Shown in pieces: positions 7,984 to 16,406 of a stretch of DNA of 64,000 bases. The position numbers were made by a program, and so were the translations under genes. This stretch comes from an uncultured Collinsella sp. (GTDB taxonomy: Bacteria; Actinomycetota; Coriobacteriia; Coriobacteriales; Coriobacteriaceae). The stretch spans positions 361,389-425,388 of the forward strand of contig CAAFGG010000052.1 in assembly GCA_900762325.1 (NCBI GenBank), read 5' to 3'. The first letter of the stretch is position 1, and every line of letters begins with the position of its first letter. The notes beneath the pieces were generated by a model. The model worked only from the letters and a program-made list of their open reading frames with translations, did not search any database and was not told the DNA's origin.

Positions 7984-9087
7984 CTAGCTGCGTTTTCGGA
8001 CCAGGGCGATATAGAAGCCTTCAAAGTCGCGACTGGGCGGAATGGTGAGCGTGCCGGGCATGCCGTTGGTGATGGCCGATACCTGACCCGCGGCAATGGC
8101 TTCGGTAAGGGCGTTGCACTCGATATGCGGCTTGTCGCCGGCATCCTGGGCGCGGCGTGCTTCGCTTTCGCTCGGCGTGCCGTTGAGGGGGATGAGCTCG
8201 CAGTCCATGTGCTTGTCGAGGGCCTCTTGCAGGGCATCCTCGTTTTCCTGCGGCAAAATCGAACACGTCGAATAGACCAGCGTGCCGCCCGGTTTGAGGG
8301 CCCCCATGGCGCGGTCCAGAAGCGCGCGCTGCGAGCGGGCGCACTTGACGAGCAGCTGCTCGGTGAGGCCGCGCAAGCTCTTTTCGTTGCCGCTGATGAC
8401 GGTGCCCGTGCCGGTGCAGGGGGCGTCGAGCAGGATACGGTCAAAGCGGAAGAACTCGTCAAGCTCGCGTGCGTCAATGCGCATGACGGGCACGTTTTTT
8501 GCGCCCTGGCGACCCAAGTTGGCCTCGAGCTTTTCGGCGCGGGGAATGCTCATCTCGCAGGCGGTAAGGTGTGCCTGTCCCTGGGTGAGGGCGGCGATCT
8601 GCGTCGTCTTGCCGCCGGGGGCCGCACACATATCCAGGATGTCCTCGCCGGCCTGGGCGCCCAGCACCAAAGGAGGCATCATGGACGACAGGCTCTGTAG
8701 GTAGATCTTGCCGTCGCGGTAGATGTCGAGATCCCACAGATCGGAAGCCTGGGCCTCGGGCAGGATAAAGGCGTCTGGGTACCAGGCGACGGGGTAGTGG
8801 GCGATGCCGGCGGCATCGAGCGCCGCAGCGATGTCCTCGGCGGTTGCCTTGAGCGTGTTGGCGCGCAGCGTGACCGGGCGTGTGACCGCGGCGCCAAAGC
8901 CCTCGATCATGAGCTCGGCATCGGCGGGGGCATAGGCGCCGGCGACCGTGTCGACCATAAAGCGCGGCAGGTCGGCGGCGCAGGGAAGGGCGGCAAGCTG
9001 GTCGGAAAGTTCGGTAGCAGCAAACTGCCTGAGCTTGAGCTCGGGCTTAACCTGCTTTTTCTGCTTACGACGACGCGGCTTGGACAT
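7984..9087 (-). CDS. RsmB/RsmF (NOL1/NOP2/Sun) family RNA m5C methyltransferase
   Basis: Transfers a methyl group from S-adenosylmethionine to C5 of a cytosine in RNA. A lysine/arginine-rich N-terminus is followed by an N-terminal domain and the Rossmann core. Motif I is DMCAAPGGKTTQIA (about residue 150). The catalytic motif IV is LDAPCTGTGT, and motif VI, holding the second cysteine, is YSTCSI. Both catalytic cysteines are present. The protein lacks an obvious NusB-like N-terminal domain, so it is closer to RsmF-type than RsmB. The exact rRNA or tRNA target cannot be read from sequence. A pair of inverted repeats lies upstream. Confidence 0.88.
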   Translation of the reverse strand: MSKPRRRKQKKQVKPELKLRQFAATELSDQLAALPCAADLPRFMVDTVAGAYAPADAELMIEGFGAAVTRPVTLRANTLKATAEDIAAALDAAGIAHYPVAWYPDAFILPEAQASDLWDLDIYRDGKIYLQSLSSMMPPLVLGAQAGEDILDMCAAPGGKTTQIAALTQGQAHLTACEMSIPRAEKLEANLGRQGAKNVPVMRIDARELDEFFRFDRILLDAPCTGTGTVISGNEKSLRGLTEQLLVKCARSQRALLDRAMGALKPGGTLVYSTCSILPQENEDALQEALDKHMDCELIPLNGTPSESEARRAQDAGDKPHIECNALTEAIAAGQVSAITNGMPGTLTIPPSRDFEGFYIALVRKRS

Positions 9088-9104
9088 CCGTCTTTCCTTC
9101 CACC

Positions 9105-9220
9105 TAAATGATTATTCTGGGACGGGGATTAAATAATCATTCCATGACTCCCGTCACAAAAAGACTGTACTGTGGCGCCCGGAAATGATTTTTTAATCCC
9201 CGTCCCAGAATAATCATTCC
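9105..9220. repeat. Two inverted copies of a GGGAC-core palindromic repeat
   Basis: A unit reading ATGATTATTCTGGGACGGGG and continuing into an AT-rich closing arm (9108-9141) recurs in opposite orientation (about 9184-9219). The arms (ATGATTnTT / AAnAATCAT) surround a CTGGGACGGGG core. A third copy lies at 12108-12141. The pair fills the space between the methyltransferase and MetRS-like genes and could also form one large hairpin. Confidence 0.75.
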
Positions 9221-9244
9221 CGGGCGCGTTGCTACTAGCGTGCT

Positions 9245-11395
9245 TTAGTACTGGCTCTCGTGCTTGCTGAAGAAGTCGAAGCGCGGGGGCAGCGGCTTCA
9301 CGCGGTGCTCGCCGGGCTTCTCGCCCAGGATCTCCACGAACTCGTCCGTGGAGGCAAAGATGTTATCCCAGCTAAAGAAGGCGACCGGATCGACGTCGAA
9401 ATACTCGCAGATGAGCTCGCAGCCGGCCGGGACGATGCCGTGCATGAGCACGGTCGCCACACGCAGCTCGGTAAAGGCGTCGACGAGGGCCTGCTTCATC
9501 GCGGCGTTTGCCTCGTTACCCTCGAGCTTGTTGGCGGCCTTGGAGGCGTCGCTCCAGCGCTTGTTGGCGGCGCGCAGGTAGTCGTCGCACACGGCAAGCG
9601 CGCGGTGCGTCTCGAACTTGTACATGGCCTGCTCAAAGGCGAGGGCTGCCTGTTGGGCGGCTTCGACCACGGTGTCAGAAGCGGCACCGGCGGGGATGCA
9701 GCCGTTGCGGTAGGGACTCTCGTCGCCTTCCTTGACGGCGACGCCGTAGAAGCAGCTGCGGGCCAGGCGGTTGAACACGCCGGTCAGCAGCGCGCTCTCC
9801 TTAAGGGCCGGGTCGATAACGCGCTTGTCGTCGCAGGCGCGCACCTCGTTGCCGTCCTTGTCCTTGCCGGTCACACGCGTGTCGTATGCCTTAGGGCTAA
9901 AGCTCACCGGCTTCTCGGACAGGCCGAGCGACAGCCAGTGCGCACGCATCTGCTCGCAGGTGTAGTGGTTGAGCAGGTCGTCTGCCGGCGGGGGAGGCGT
10001 CTGCGAGGACGAGCTGGCCTTTTTGCCCATGTAGAGCAGGTGGTAGCAGGCGCTGACAGTGCTCTGCGTGAGGTCCCAGCCCAGGGCCTCCCACATGGCG
10101 GTCTGCGCGATGCAGTAGAAATAGATGTTGTCCTGACCGATGAACTGGTAAATCTGAGCGTCGTCAGAGCACCACCAGTCGCGCCAGTCGAGCGAGCTGT
10201 GCTGGTAGGTGGGCGCGGGGACCTGCGTGGAATTGGCGGCGGGCTCGCCCATGAGGGCGGCGTCCTGGGCGGCGACACCCTCGGTCACGCCGGCGGCACG
10301 GGCGTCGCGGGCGAGTACGGTACGCGTGTAGCTGATGGGCGCCCACAGGCTCTCGGGCCAGCACCAGCAGGTGACGTCGTTCACGCCGTCGACCTCGGGC
10401 ACCGGAACGCCCCAGTCGATGTTGCCGGTGATGCGGAAGGGCACGAGCGCCTTGCCGCTGCGGAAGCGCACGCCGCCGTTGGCGAGCACCGCGTGGGCGT
10501 CGTCGCGCTCCTTCCAGCTGGGGAAGGTGACGGTAAAGCTGCTCTTGTTGCCCTCGGGCTCCAGCACGGTGTGCTCAGGAAGCTGATCCTCGACGGCATC
10601 GAAGGCCTCGCGGAACTTGTTCTGGATGTAGAGCTGGGCCGGCAGCAGCCACTCCTCCATGGTCTTGGAGACCACGGAGCGAACCTGCGGGTTCTGGGCG
10701 AGCTTGGCGGTATAGGTCTTCATAAAGTCGAGGTAGGCCGGCAGGTCAAAGTAGAGGTTGTCGACCGGGCGCAGCTCGGGCACCTCGCCGGTGAGCTGGC
10801 TCTTGGGCGCGATGAGCTCCTCGGGCTCAAACTGGTGGCCCAGGTCGCACTCGTCGGCATAGGCCTTCTCGGACTTGCAGCCCTGGATGGGGCAGCGGCC
10901 GATCACCTGGCGGCCGTTGAGGAACGTGCCGGCCTTGGCGTCGTAGAACTGCAGCGTGGAGCGCTTGGAGATGGTGTCCTGCTCGTACAGGCGCTTGATA
11001 ATCTCGGCGGTCACTTCGTTGTGAATCTGCGCAGCCGGCTCAAGGCCCGAGCCGCCGTAGATATCGCAGCTGATGTTGTAGTTGTTGAGGGTCGCTGCTT
11101 GGCGGGAGTGGTTGGACTCGACGTACTCGCTAATGGACTTGTCGTAGCCTTCGTTCTCCTTGAGCTTGCGGTAGCTCTCCATGATGGGCGAGCCGTAGCA
11201 GTCGGTGCCCGAGGTGAAGATGACGTTCTCGCGGCCCAGACGGTCGCGCAGGAAACGGGCGAAGAAGTCGGCAGGGACAAAGACGCCGCCAACGTGGCCA
11301 AAGTGAAGGCCCTTGTTGCCGTAGGGCTCGCCGGCGGTAACGATGGCGCGGCGAGGCCAGCTGGGACGGTCGTTCATGGAGTATTTGGATGCCAT
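9245..11395 (-). CDS. Class I (methionyl-type) tRNA ligase family protein with atypical KMSKS loop
   Basis: A 716-residue relative of methionyl-tRNA synthetase. The HIGH-type signature is HFGHVGG (about residue 31). A CP region contains a Cys-x4-Cys pair (CPIQGC) and other Cys/His residues that could bind zinc. The KMSKS region reads MGKKASSSSQTPPPP, which departs from KMSKS but matches a known branch of class I ligase-family proteins. An anticodon-binding-like helical domain completes it. The start at 11395 has an AAGGAG site; the longer upstream frame has none. It could be the cell's MetRS or a paralogue; no second MetRS is visible here. Confidence 0.8.
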   Translation of the reverse strand: MASKYSMNDRPSWPRRAIVTAGEPYGNKGLHFGHVGGVFVPADFFARFLRDRLGRENVIFTSGTDCYGSPIMESYRKLKENEGYDKSISEYVESNHSRQAATLNNYNISCDIYGGSGLEPAAQIHNEVTAEIIKRLYEQDTISKRSTLQFYDAKAGTFLNGRQVIGRCPIQGCKSEKAYADECDLGHQFEPEELIAPKSQLTGEVPELRPVDNLYFDLPAYLDFMKTYTAKLAQNPQVRSVVSKTMEEWLLPAQLYIQNKFREAFDAVEDQLPEHTVLEPEGNKSSFTVTFPSWKERDDAHAVLANGGVRFRSGKALVPFRITGNIDWGVPVPEVDGVNDVTCWCWPESLWAPISYTRTVLARDARAAGVTEGVAAQDAALMGEPAANSTQVPAPTYQHSSLDWRDWWCSDDAQIYQFIGQDNIYFYCIAQTAMWEALGWDLTQSTVSACYHLLYMGKKASSSSQTPPPPADDLLNHYTCEQMRAHWLSLGLSEKPVSFSPKAYDTRVTGKDKDGNEVRACDDKRVIDPALKESALLTGVFNRLARSCFYGVAVKEGDESPYRNGCIPAGAASDTVVEAAQQAALAFEQAMYKFETHRALAVCDDYLRAANKRWSDASKAANKLEGNEANAAMKQALVDAFTELRVATVLMHGIVPAGCELICEYFDVDPVAFFSWDNIFASTDEFVEILGEKPGEHRVKPLPPRFDFFSKHESQY

Positions 11396-11527
11396 GGGAC
11401 TCCTTCGCATATGGTGAGAGCGCAGTCGGGCGCAAGGCCTGGCGGCGCGGTGGTCAATTCGTGCATATCGTTCGACATTATCGCACATGCGGACGGGTAC
11501 GTGGCGGGGGCGCTATCCTAAGATGCT

Positions 11528-12097
11528 ATGAATGAGATTTCCAACATACATGCGTTTGAAGACGAGGATTTTCTGCACGCTTGCTTCGTGTGGGGGATGG
11601 TCGTCGTCGGCGTGTTTGCCGTGTGCCTGGTGCCGGTGTTTATGCTGCTGGGCGGGCCTGCGGATCTGGATGCGGCTGACGCGGGCGGCTGGATGGCTGT
11701 CGTGGGCTGGATAGTCGGCTTGGCTGCGATCTCAATGGCGTCGTTCGCCGTGCACGAGCTGGTGCACGGTGTGTTTTTTAAGCTGCTGGCGCCTGCGGGC
11801 GCGAAGGTGACCTTTGGGGCGAATCGCGAGACGGCGATGATCTATGCCTGCGCCGAGGGTGTTGTGTATTCGCGCCGGCGGTACATGGCGGTTTGCCTGG
11901 CGCCGACGGTTGTTGTGACGACAGCGTTTACCCTGGGGTTTGCGTTTTCGGGCTATCCACTGCTGTGCTACCTGGCGGCCGGCTTGCATTTGTCGGGCTG
12001 TGTGGGCGACTGGTATTACGTGCGGACCATTTTGCGCGACCGCCGCATTGTCGCCTGCGAGGACACATCCTTTGGCGTGCGCTTTTTCGCAAGGTAG
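11528..12097 (+). CDS. DUF3267 family membrane protein with HExxH motif
   Basis: A 189-residue integral membrane protein with about four hydrophobic helices (residues 19-42, 58-78, 118-135, 138-155). The second helix ends in FAVHELVHGVFF, an HExxH zinc-protease-like motif. An Asp in SGCVGDWYY could complete a metal site, as in DUF3267 proteins, a group related to intramembrane metalloproteases. The substrate is unknown and protease activity has not been established for the family. It is divergent from the MetRS-like gene. Confidence 0.7.
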   Translation: MNEISNIHAFEDEDFLHACFVWGMVVVGVFAVCLVPVFMLLGGPADLDAADAGGWMAVVGWIVGLAAISMASFAVHELVHGVFFKLLAPAGAKVTFGANRETAMIYACAEGVVYSRRRYMAVCLAPTVVVTTAFTLGFAFSGYPLLCYLAAGLHLSGCVGDWYYVRTILRDRRIVACEDTSFGVRFFAR

Positions 12098-12107
12098 TCT
12101 TTTTGGG

Positions 12108-12141
12108 ATGATTTTTCTGGGACGGGGATTAAAAAATCATT
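12108..12141. repeat. GGGAC-core palindromic repeat, third copy
   Basis: ATGATTTTT and AAAAATCAT arms enclose a TCTGGGACGGGGATTA core, nearly identical to the two copies at 9105-9220. It lies directly before queH and could also act as a weak terminator for the DUF3267 gene. Confidence 0.75.
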
Positions 12142-12159
12142 GCGGGGGAGGAGTTGTTG

Positions 12160-12735
12160 ATGAAGCCGTTGCTGCTGCATGCTTGCTGCGCGCCGTGCTC
12201 GCTGGAGCCGGTTCGCCTGCTGCGCGAGGAGGGGTTTGAGCCCACGATTTGCTGGACCAACCCCAATATTCAACCGCGCGATGAATGGCAGCGCCGCTTG
12301 GACGAGCTGCGCCGGTGGTGTGCCGATGGCGACATCGAGCTCATCGAGGCGGGAGAGGACCGAGAGCGCTGGGAGACCGGCGTGGCCCCGCTGGGCGCCG
12401 ATCGGCCCCGTCGCTGTCGCGCATGCTATGCCCTGCGTCTGGCCGAGGCATGCCGTGTGGCCCAGGAGCGTGGGTTTGAGTTTGTGGGCACGACGCTCGC
12501 CGTCTCGCCGTATCAGTTGTTCGAAACCTGCAATGATGTGTTGGAGCGTCTGGCTGCCGCCCGCGGTCTCACTCCGGTGATTCGCGATTTTCGCCCGTAT
12601 TATCCCGAGGCCACGCGTCGTTCGCGCGAGCTTGGCATGTATCGGCAGAATTATTGCGGCTGCCGATTCTCGGCCGTCGAGGCGGCCATGGACCGCGCCC
12701 GCATCCGCGACGAGCGCAAAGCCGCCAAAAAGTAG
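12160..12735 (+). CDS. queH: Epoxyqueuosine reductase QueH
   Basis: Converts epoxyqueuosine to queuosine at tRNA position 34, replacing the cobalamin enzyme QueG. The DUF208/QueH signature is complete: HACCAPCS at the N-terminus, the RCRACYALRL pair in the middle and NYCGCRFS near the C-terminus. These give the paired cysteines used for an iron-sulfur and mononuclear iron site. A GGGGAGGAG ribosome-binding site favours the ATG at 12160 over upstream TTG codons. queA follows after 64 bases and tgt is 5 kb further, so the last steps of queuosine formation cluster here. Confidence 0.93.
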   Translation: MKPLLLHACCAPCSLEPVRLLREEGFEPTICWTNPNIQPRDEWQRRLDELRRWCADGDIELIEAGEDRERWETGVAPLGADRPRRCRACYALRLAEACRVAQERGFEFVGTTLAVSPYQLFETCNDVLERLAAARGLTPVIRDFRPYYPEATRRSRELGMYRQNYCGCRFSAVEAAMDRARIRDERKAAKK

Positions 12736-12799
12736 TTCATTTGGGACGTCAGCCTGCTAGGATGTAGAGCGGACTTTAGCAATATAAGGAGTATCCGAC

Positions 12800-14017
12800 G
12801 TGTCTATGCGTACCGATGATTTTGACTATAACCTGCCCGAAGAGCTCATCGCCCAGGCGCCTGCCGAGCCGCGCGACTCCTGCCGCCTGCTGGTGGTGGA
12901 TCGCAAAGGCTCCCAGGCGGGAATGCCACTGGAGCACGGCGGCACCGTCGAGCACCGCATCTTCCGCGACATCATCGACTATATCGAGCCGGGCGATGTG
13001 CTCGTCATCAACAAGACGCGCGTGATGCCGGCCCGCCTGATCGGTCGCAAGGCTGGCTCGGGCGGCGTGGTCGAGACGCTGCTGCTCAAGCGCCGCGAGG
13101 ATATTGACCCGCTGGGCCATGTTTGGGAGTGTCTGGTCAAGCCGGGTAAGCGCCTGAAGCCCGGTGCTCAGATTGAGTATCGCGCCGGTGGCGCCCATGC
13201 GCCTGAGGGGGCTCCCGTAGTGCTGACGGCCGAGGTCATCGACTTTGTCACCGATAGCCGCGGCGGCCGCCTGGTGCGCTTTGAGCCGGCCGGTTGCAAT
13301 GCCGCCGGCGACCCGCGCACGCTCGACGAGGCCATCCACGCTGCCGGCCACGTGCCGCTGCCGCCCTACATTACCGATTACGAGGGCGATCCCGAGAAGT
13401 ACCAGACCGTCTACGCCATGAAGGAGGAGCACTCGGCTGCCGCTCCCACGGCGGGCCTGCACTTTACTCCCGAGCTCATGGCCGCTATCGAGGCCAAGGG
13501 TGCGAAGTTTGCCGCCGTCGAGCTCGAGGTGGGCATTGATACCTTCCGCTTGGTGGAGGAGGACGACCCTACACAGCACGTCATGCACACCGAGCGCTAC
13601 CACGTGCCGCAGGAGGTTGTCGACGCCGTGCATAAGGCGAAGGCCGAGGGGCACCGCGTGATCGCCGTCGGCACCACCGCAGTGCGCTCGCTCGAGAGCG
13701 CGTTTGACGCTGAGGCACCGGTGTCCGATCCGGCCGTGACGGCGCGCTATTTTGAAGGCCGCGAGGACGGGGCCGACACGCTCGGCCGCGGTGACATCGT
13801 GGTGCGCGACAACGCGACAACGCAGCTCTACCTCATGCCCGGCTCGACCTATCACGTGGTCGACGCGCTGATCACGAACTTCCACGTGCCGCGCTCTACG
13901 CTCATGATGCTCGTGAGCGCGCTTGCCACCCGCGACCAGATCATGGATGCCTACGCCGCTGCTATCGAAGAACGTTATCGCTTCTTCAGCTTTGGCGACG
14001 CGATGCTCATTTGTTAG
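12800..14017 (+). CDS. queA: S-adenosylmethionine:tRNA ribosyltransferase-isomerase
   Basis: QueA transfers the ribosyl group of S-adenosylmethionine to preQ1-modified tRNA to form epoxyqueuosine. Family motifs seen include FDYNLPEELIAQ at the N-terminus, INKTRVMPARL, ERYHVP and the conserved GTTAVRSLES block; a C-terminal TNFHVPRSTLMMLVSA segment is typical. At 405 residues it is a little longer than many QueA proteins, with extra residues in the middle. The GTG at 12800 is preceded by AAGGAG. It is probably co-transcribed with queH; a hairpin starts at its stop codon. Confidence 0.94.
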   Translation: MSMRTDDFDYNLPEELIAQAPAEPRDSCRLLVVDRKGSQAGMPLEHGGTVEHRIFRDIIDYIEPGDVLVINKTRVMPARLIGRKAGSGGVVETLLLKRREDIDPLGHVWECLVKPGKRLKPGAQIEYRAGGAHAPEGAPVVLTAEVIDFVTDSRGGRLVRFEPAGCNAAGDPRTLDEAIHAAGHVPLPPYITDYEGDPEKYQTVYAMKEEHSAAAPTAGLHFTPELMAAIEAKGAKFAAVELEVGIDTFRLVEEDDPTQHVMHTERYHVPQEVVDAVHKAKAEGHRVIAVGTTAVRSLESAFDAEAPVSDPAVTARYFEGREDGADTLGRGDIVVRDNATTQLYLMPGSTYHVVDALITNFHVPRSTLMMLVSALATRDQIMDAYAAAIEERYRFFSFGDAMLIC

Positions 14018-14044
14018 TTACGCGGTTTTGCCAAACCGCGTAAC
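14017..14044. repeat. Hairpin repeat copy 1 (GTTACGCGGTTT arms)
   Basis: Perfect 12-bp arms GTTACGCGGTTT (14017-14028) and AAACCGCGTAAC (14033-14044) enclose a four-base loop and overlap the queA stop codon. The same hairpin, with one loop base changed, follows the SDR gene at 17210-17237. There is no T-run, so it is either a repeat element or an mRNA 3'-end stabiliser. Confidence 0.75.
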
Positions 14045-14098
14045 CAGTTGACGCTGCAAACCCGCCAGAGCGGCAAAACATCGGCGTTGCCGTGGTTC

Positions 14099-14135
14099 AA
14101 CCTGCCAAAAAGGGACAGGTTTATTTTGGCAGGTT
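14099..14135. repeat. Palindromic repeat with GGGACAGG core
   Basis: Perfect 12-bp arms AACCTGCCAAAA (14099-14110) and TTTTGGCAGGTT (14124-14135) surround AGGGACAGGTTTA. It is one of several intergenic palindromes in the window that share this core but have different arms. Confidence 0.75.
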
Positions 14136-14153
14136 TTATCTGGGCAAACGTTG

Positions 14154-14220
14154 TTGGTGCAATGGGGACTGGTTTATATGCACCAAGTTGGTGCAAAGTA
14201 GCCTGACCCCTTTGCACCAA
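14154..14220. repeat. Double palindrome with TTGGTGCA arms
   Basis: TTGGTGCA (14154-14161) pairs with TGCACCAA (14179-14186) around GGGGACTGGTTTA. A second palindrome follows at once, TTGGTGCAAAG (14188-14198) with CTTTGCACCAA (14210-14220), around a CCTGACCCC core that is nearly the complement of the first. Confidence 0.7.
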
Positions 14221-14226
14221 TCAAAA

Positions 14227-14292
14227 AGTTGCGGTGAGATAGTTCTTGAATTGGCCTTTTTGAGGCTAAACAGGAACTATCTCACCGCAACT
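14227..14292. repeat. AGTTGCGGTG palindromic repeat, copy 1
   Basis: Perfect 19-bp arms (14227-14245 and 14274-14292) begin AGTTGCGGTG and end CACCGCAACT, with a loop containing TTGGCC. Two relatives of almost the same length lie at 20501-20567 and 23774-23840. The whole 14018-14318 gap is made of such repeats and holds no gene. Confidence 0.8.
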
Positions 14293-14318
14293 GCGTTGAG
14301 CGTTTTTTGGCAGCCGGT

Positions 14319-16112
14319 TTACTTGCTTGCGAACAGCCAGACTAGGATGATCACCAGGATTGCGGCGAGGATGCAGACGATGGCGCCGGTGAATTTGATG
14401 CGTGAGTCGCGGGTACGCTCGCGCACCGCGTCCTCGGCGGCCTCGAGCTGGGCGACTTCTCGCTCGGTCTCGGCGTGTTCGGCTTTGTCTCGGGCCAAGG
14501 ATCCTGCAAGCGACTCAGTGATCTCTGGGTGGTCGTGTACTTCGGTCGCCTGTTCGATGATCGACTGCGCATGTGCGGTATCTGCTTGGGCGTTGGCGAT
14601 GGTCTGCTCCTGGTCGCGGCGTGCCTTGTCCTCGGTGGCGATCTTCTCGCGCAGTTCGCGCTGACGAGTCGCGGCGGCTGTCTTTGCCGTCTGCAGCTCG
14701 TCGCGCGCGGCATCGGCTTCGGTCGTCACGGCTTGGTGCGCGCGTTTTGCGTCGGCGATAGGGGCTTGAGCCTGCTCGACGGCCTGCTCGGCTGCGGCAA
14801 GCGAGTGCTCAAGGTCGGCGGTGATGCGCGGGACATCTTCTTCGGCTTTACGCAGGGCATCTGCCGTGTCGGAGATCTGCATCGAGAGCTCGCTGGTGCG
14901 TACCGTATAGTTGGCGGGATTTGCCGAGGGATTGCGTTGCAGCTCGGCATACTCATGACGCAGCGTCTCGAGCTGGGCACGCGTGGCGTCGACGGTTTGT
15001 TGTGCGGCGGCAATGCCGGCGTCTCGCTCTGCCTTCACCTTGTCGCGGATGCGCTTGGAATCCTCAAGACGTCGAACGAGGCGGTTGCCAGTCTCGCGTG
15101 AGCTCGCCTCGCGGGCCTCCACGGCGTCGAGCGCGGCCTTCAGGCGGAGCTCAGTCGCGTCATCCTCTGTCTTCATTTGTTCGAGCTGACCCTTGAGCTC
15201 TGTCGCTTTGGCGGCGTGGGCATCACGATCAATCTCGGCGGCCGCTGCAGTCTTTTGGGCCGTGGCAATCGCCTGACGCTGGTCGGCGACGATCTGGTCG
15301 TAGCGGCCAGCGATATCCTGGCGCGTCTCGAGCTCCTCGGCCTGATCGGCAATGCGCTGCTCAAGTTCGGCCAGGTGGGCGCGGGCATCGGCAAGTGCCT
15401 TTTTCGCGGCGTTCATCTCGCGCATGGCCGAGGCGCCCTGGGCAATAAAGGTGCCCACGGCGTTCGCGGTGTTCGAGACAGCGGTCCCCAGATCGCGGTT
15501 CGCGGCAGGGGAGTGCGAGGCGGTCGGGCGAGCGGTGTCAGCAGCATCCGCATCGGCAGCCTGCGGCACGGAGATGTTGCCGGTGCCGCCCTCGACCACA
15601 GAAAAGCCTGCTGCGTGCGGGTCGACCGCATCGGCGCCAATCGTGGGGTGCTCGAGCTGCAGAAACGAGGGCATGGTGCTGCCCTGGTCGGCAACCGGAG
15701 TCTCGCCGGGTACAAAGGTCGAGGCCGCCTCGGCAGCCTCCTCTTCCTCGGCGTCAACGTCAGCATCGGCCACGGCGTCTTTCATCGCTTTGACGGCATC
15801 CATCATGGAGTCCATGACGGCGTCGAGCTCTTCTTCCGAAGACACCTCGATGGGGCCTGCCGCCTGTGGCGCGGGGTCTGTGTCGGGTTCGGCATCGCTC
15901 GGCTCCGGCTGCTCGCTTTCGTCATGCTTGACAGTATCGTCTGTGTCTGTCGCTTTATCCGCATCGGCGTGCGCATCTGCGGCAGCGGGCGCATCTGCGG
16001 TGGCGGGCGCATCGGTGGAGGCGTCGACGCAGGTAGGAGTATCGCAGTCGTCGACGGCGTCTGCGGAATCATCAATATGCTGTTGAGTCTGGGGGTCCAG
16101 CTCGTCTGTCAT
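14319..16112 (-). CDS. Large coiled-coil, C-terminally membrane-anchored protein of unknown function
   Basis: About 597 residues. The first 120 are very acidic and Ala/Asp/Thr-rich, probably disordered. A long Ala/Glu/Gln-rich region (about 225-550) has heptad spacing typical of an extended coiled coil (ELEQRIADQAEELE, LRHEYAELQRNPS). The C-terminus has one transmembrane helix and a two-residue tail (SK), giving a tail-anchored topology with the coiled coil in the cytosol. I chose the ATG at 16112, nine bases after GAGGAG; the ATG at 16118 is too close. No enzyme motif is seen. A scaffold or envelope-associated role is possible but not shown. Confidence 0.65.
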   Translation of the reverse strand: MTDELDPQTQQHIDDSADAVDDCDTPTCVDASTDAPATADAPAAADAHADADKATDTDDTVKHDESEQPEPSDAEPDTDPAPQAAGPIEVSSEEELDAVMDSMMDAVKAMKDAVADADVDAEEEEAAEAASTFVPGETPVADQGSTMPSFLQLEHPTIGADAVDPHAAGFSVVEGGTGNISVPQAADADAADTARPTASHSPAANRDLGTAVSNTANAVGTFIAQGASAMREMNAAKKALADARAHLAELEQRIADQAEELETRQDIAGRYDQIVADQRQAIATAQKTAAAAEIDRDAHAAKATELKGQLEQMKTEDDATELRLKAALDAVEAREASSRETGNRLVRRLEDSKRIRDKVKAERDAGIAAAQQTVDATRAQLETLRHEYAELQRNPSANPANYTVRTSELSMQISDTADALRKAEEDVPRITADLEHSLAAAEQAVEQAQAPIADAKRAHQAVTTEADAARDELQTAKTAAATRQRELREKIATEDKARRDQEQTIANAQADTAHAQSIIEQATEVHDHPEITESLAGSLARDKAEHAETEREVAQLEAAEDAVRERTRDSRIKFTGAIVCILAAILVIILVWLFASK

Positions 16113-16406
16113 AGGCATGTGCTCCTCATCGTTGTTTGTCACCCTATGATAAAGTCTCGCGCCGACATCCCGCGCGCCGCAGCAAAGTTTCAAAACGTGT
16201 TCGATGGCTCGATCTGATAACAATAACTCGGCCGCTTTATCCAGTTTGTACTTGACAATCCCTTCGCCGAACGACGTGGTGCCGTTCGCCTACCGCGGTC
16301 TTTTATTTTTGCTTGAACACGCTAAAGTTGCATCTCAGCTTTTGGCGCGTGAAGTTGGATACGCGCAGTCGGCGGGCGTGCCCGTCGCGATTTGAAAGGA
16401 CTTTGT

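Noticed and set aside
9260..11521. 753-codon plus-strand frame opposite the MetRS-like gene
   Set aside because: The translation is rich in Gly/Val/Arg/His with no domain pattern and lies entirely antisense to a well-supported gene; it is a high-GC shadow frame.
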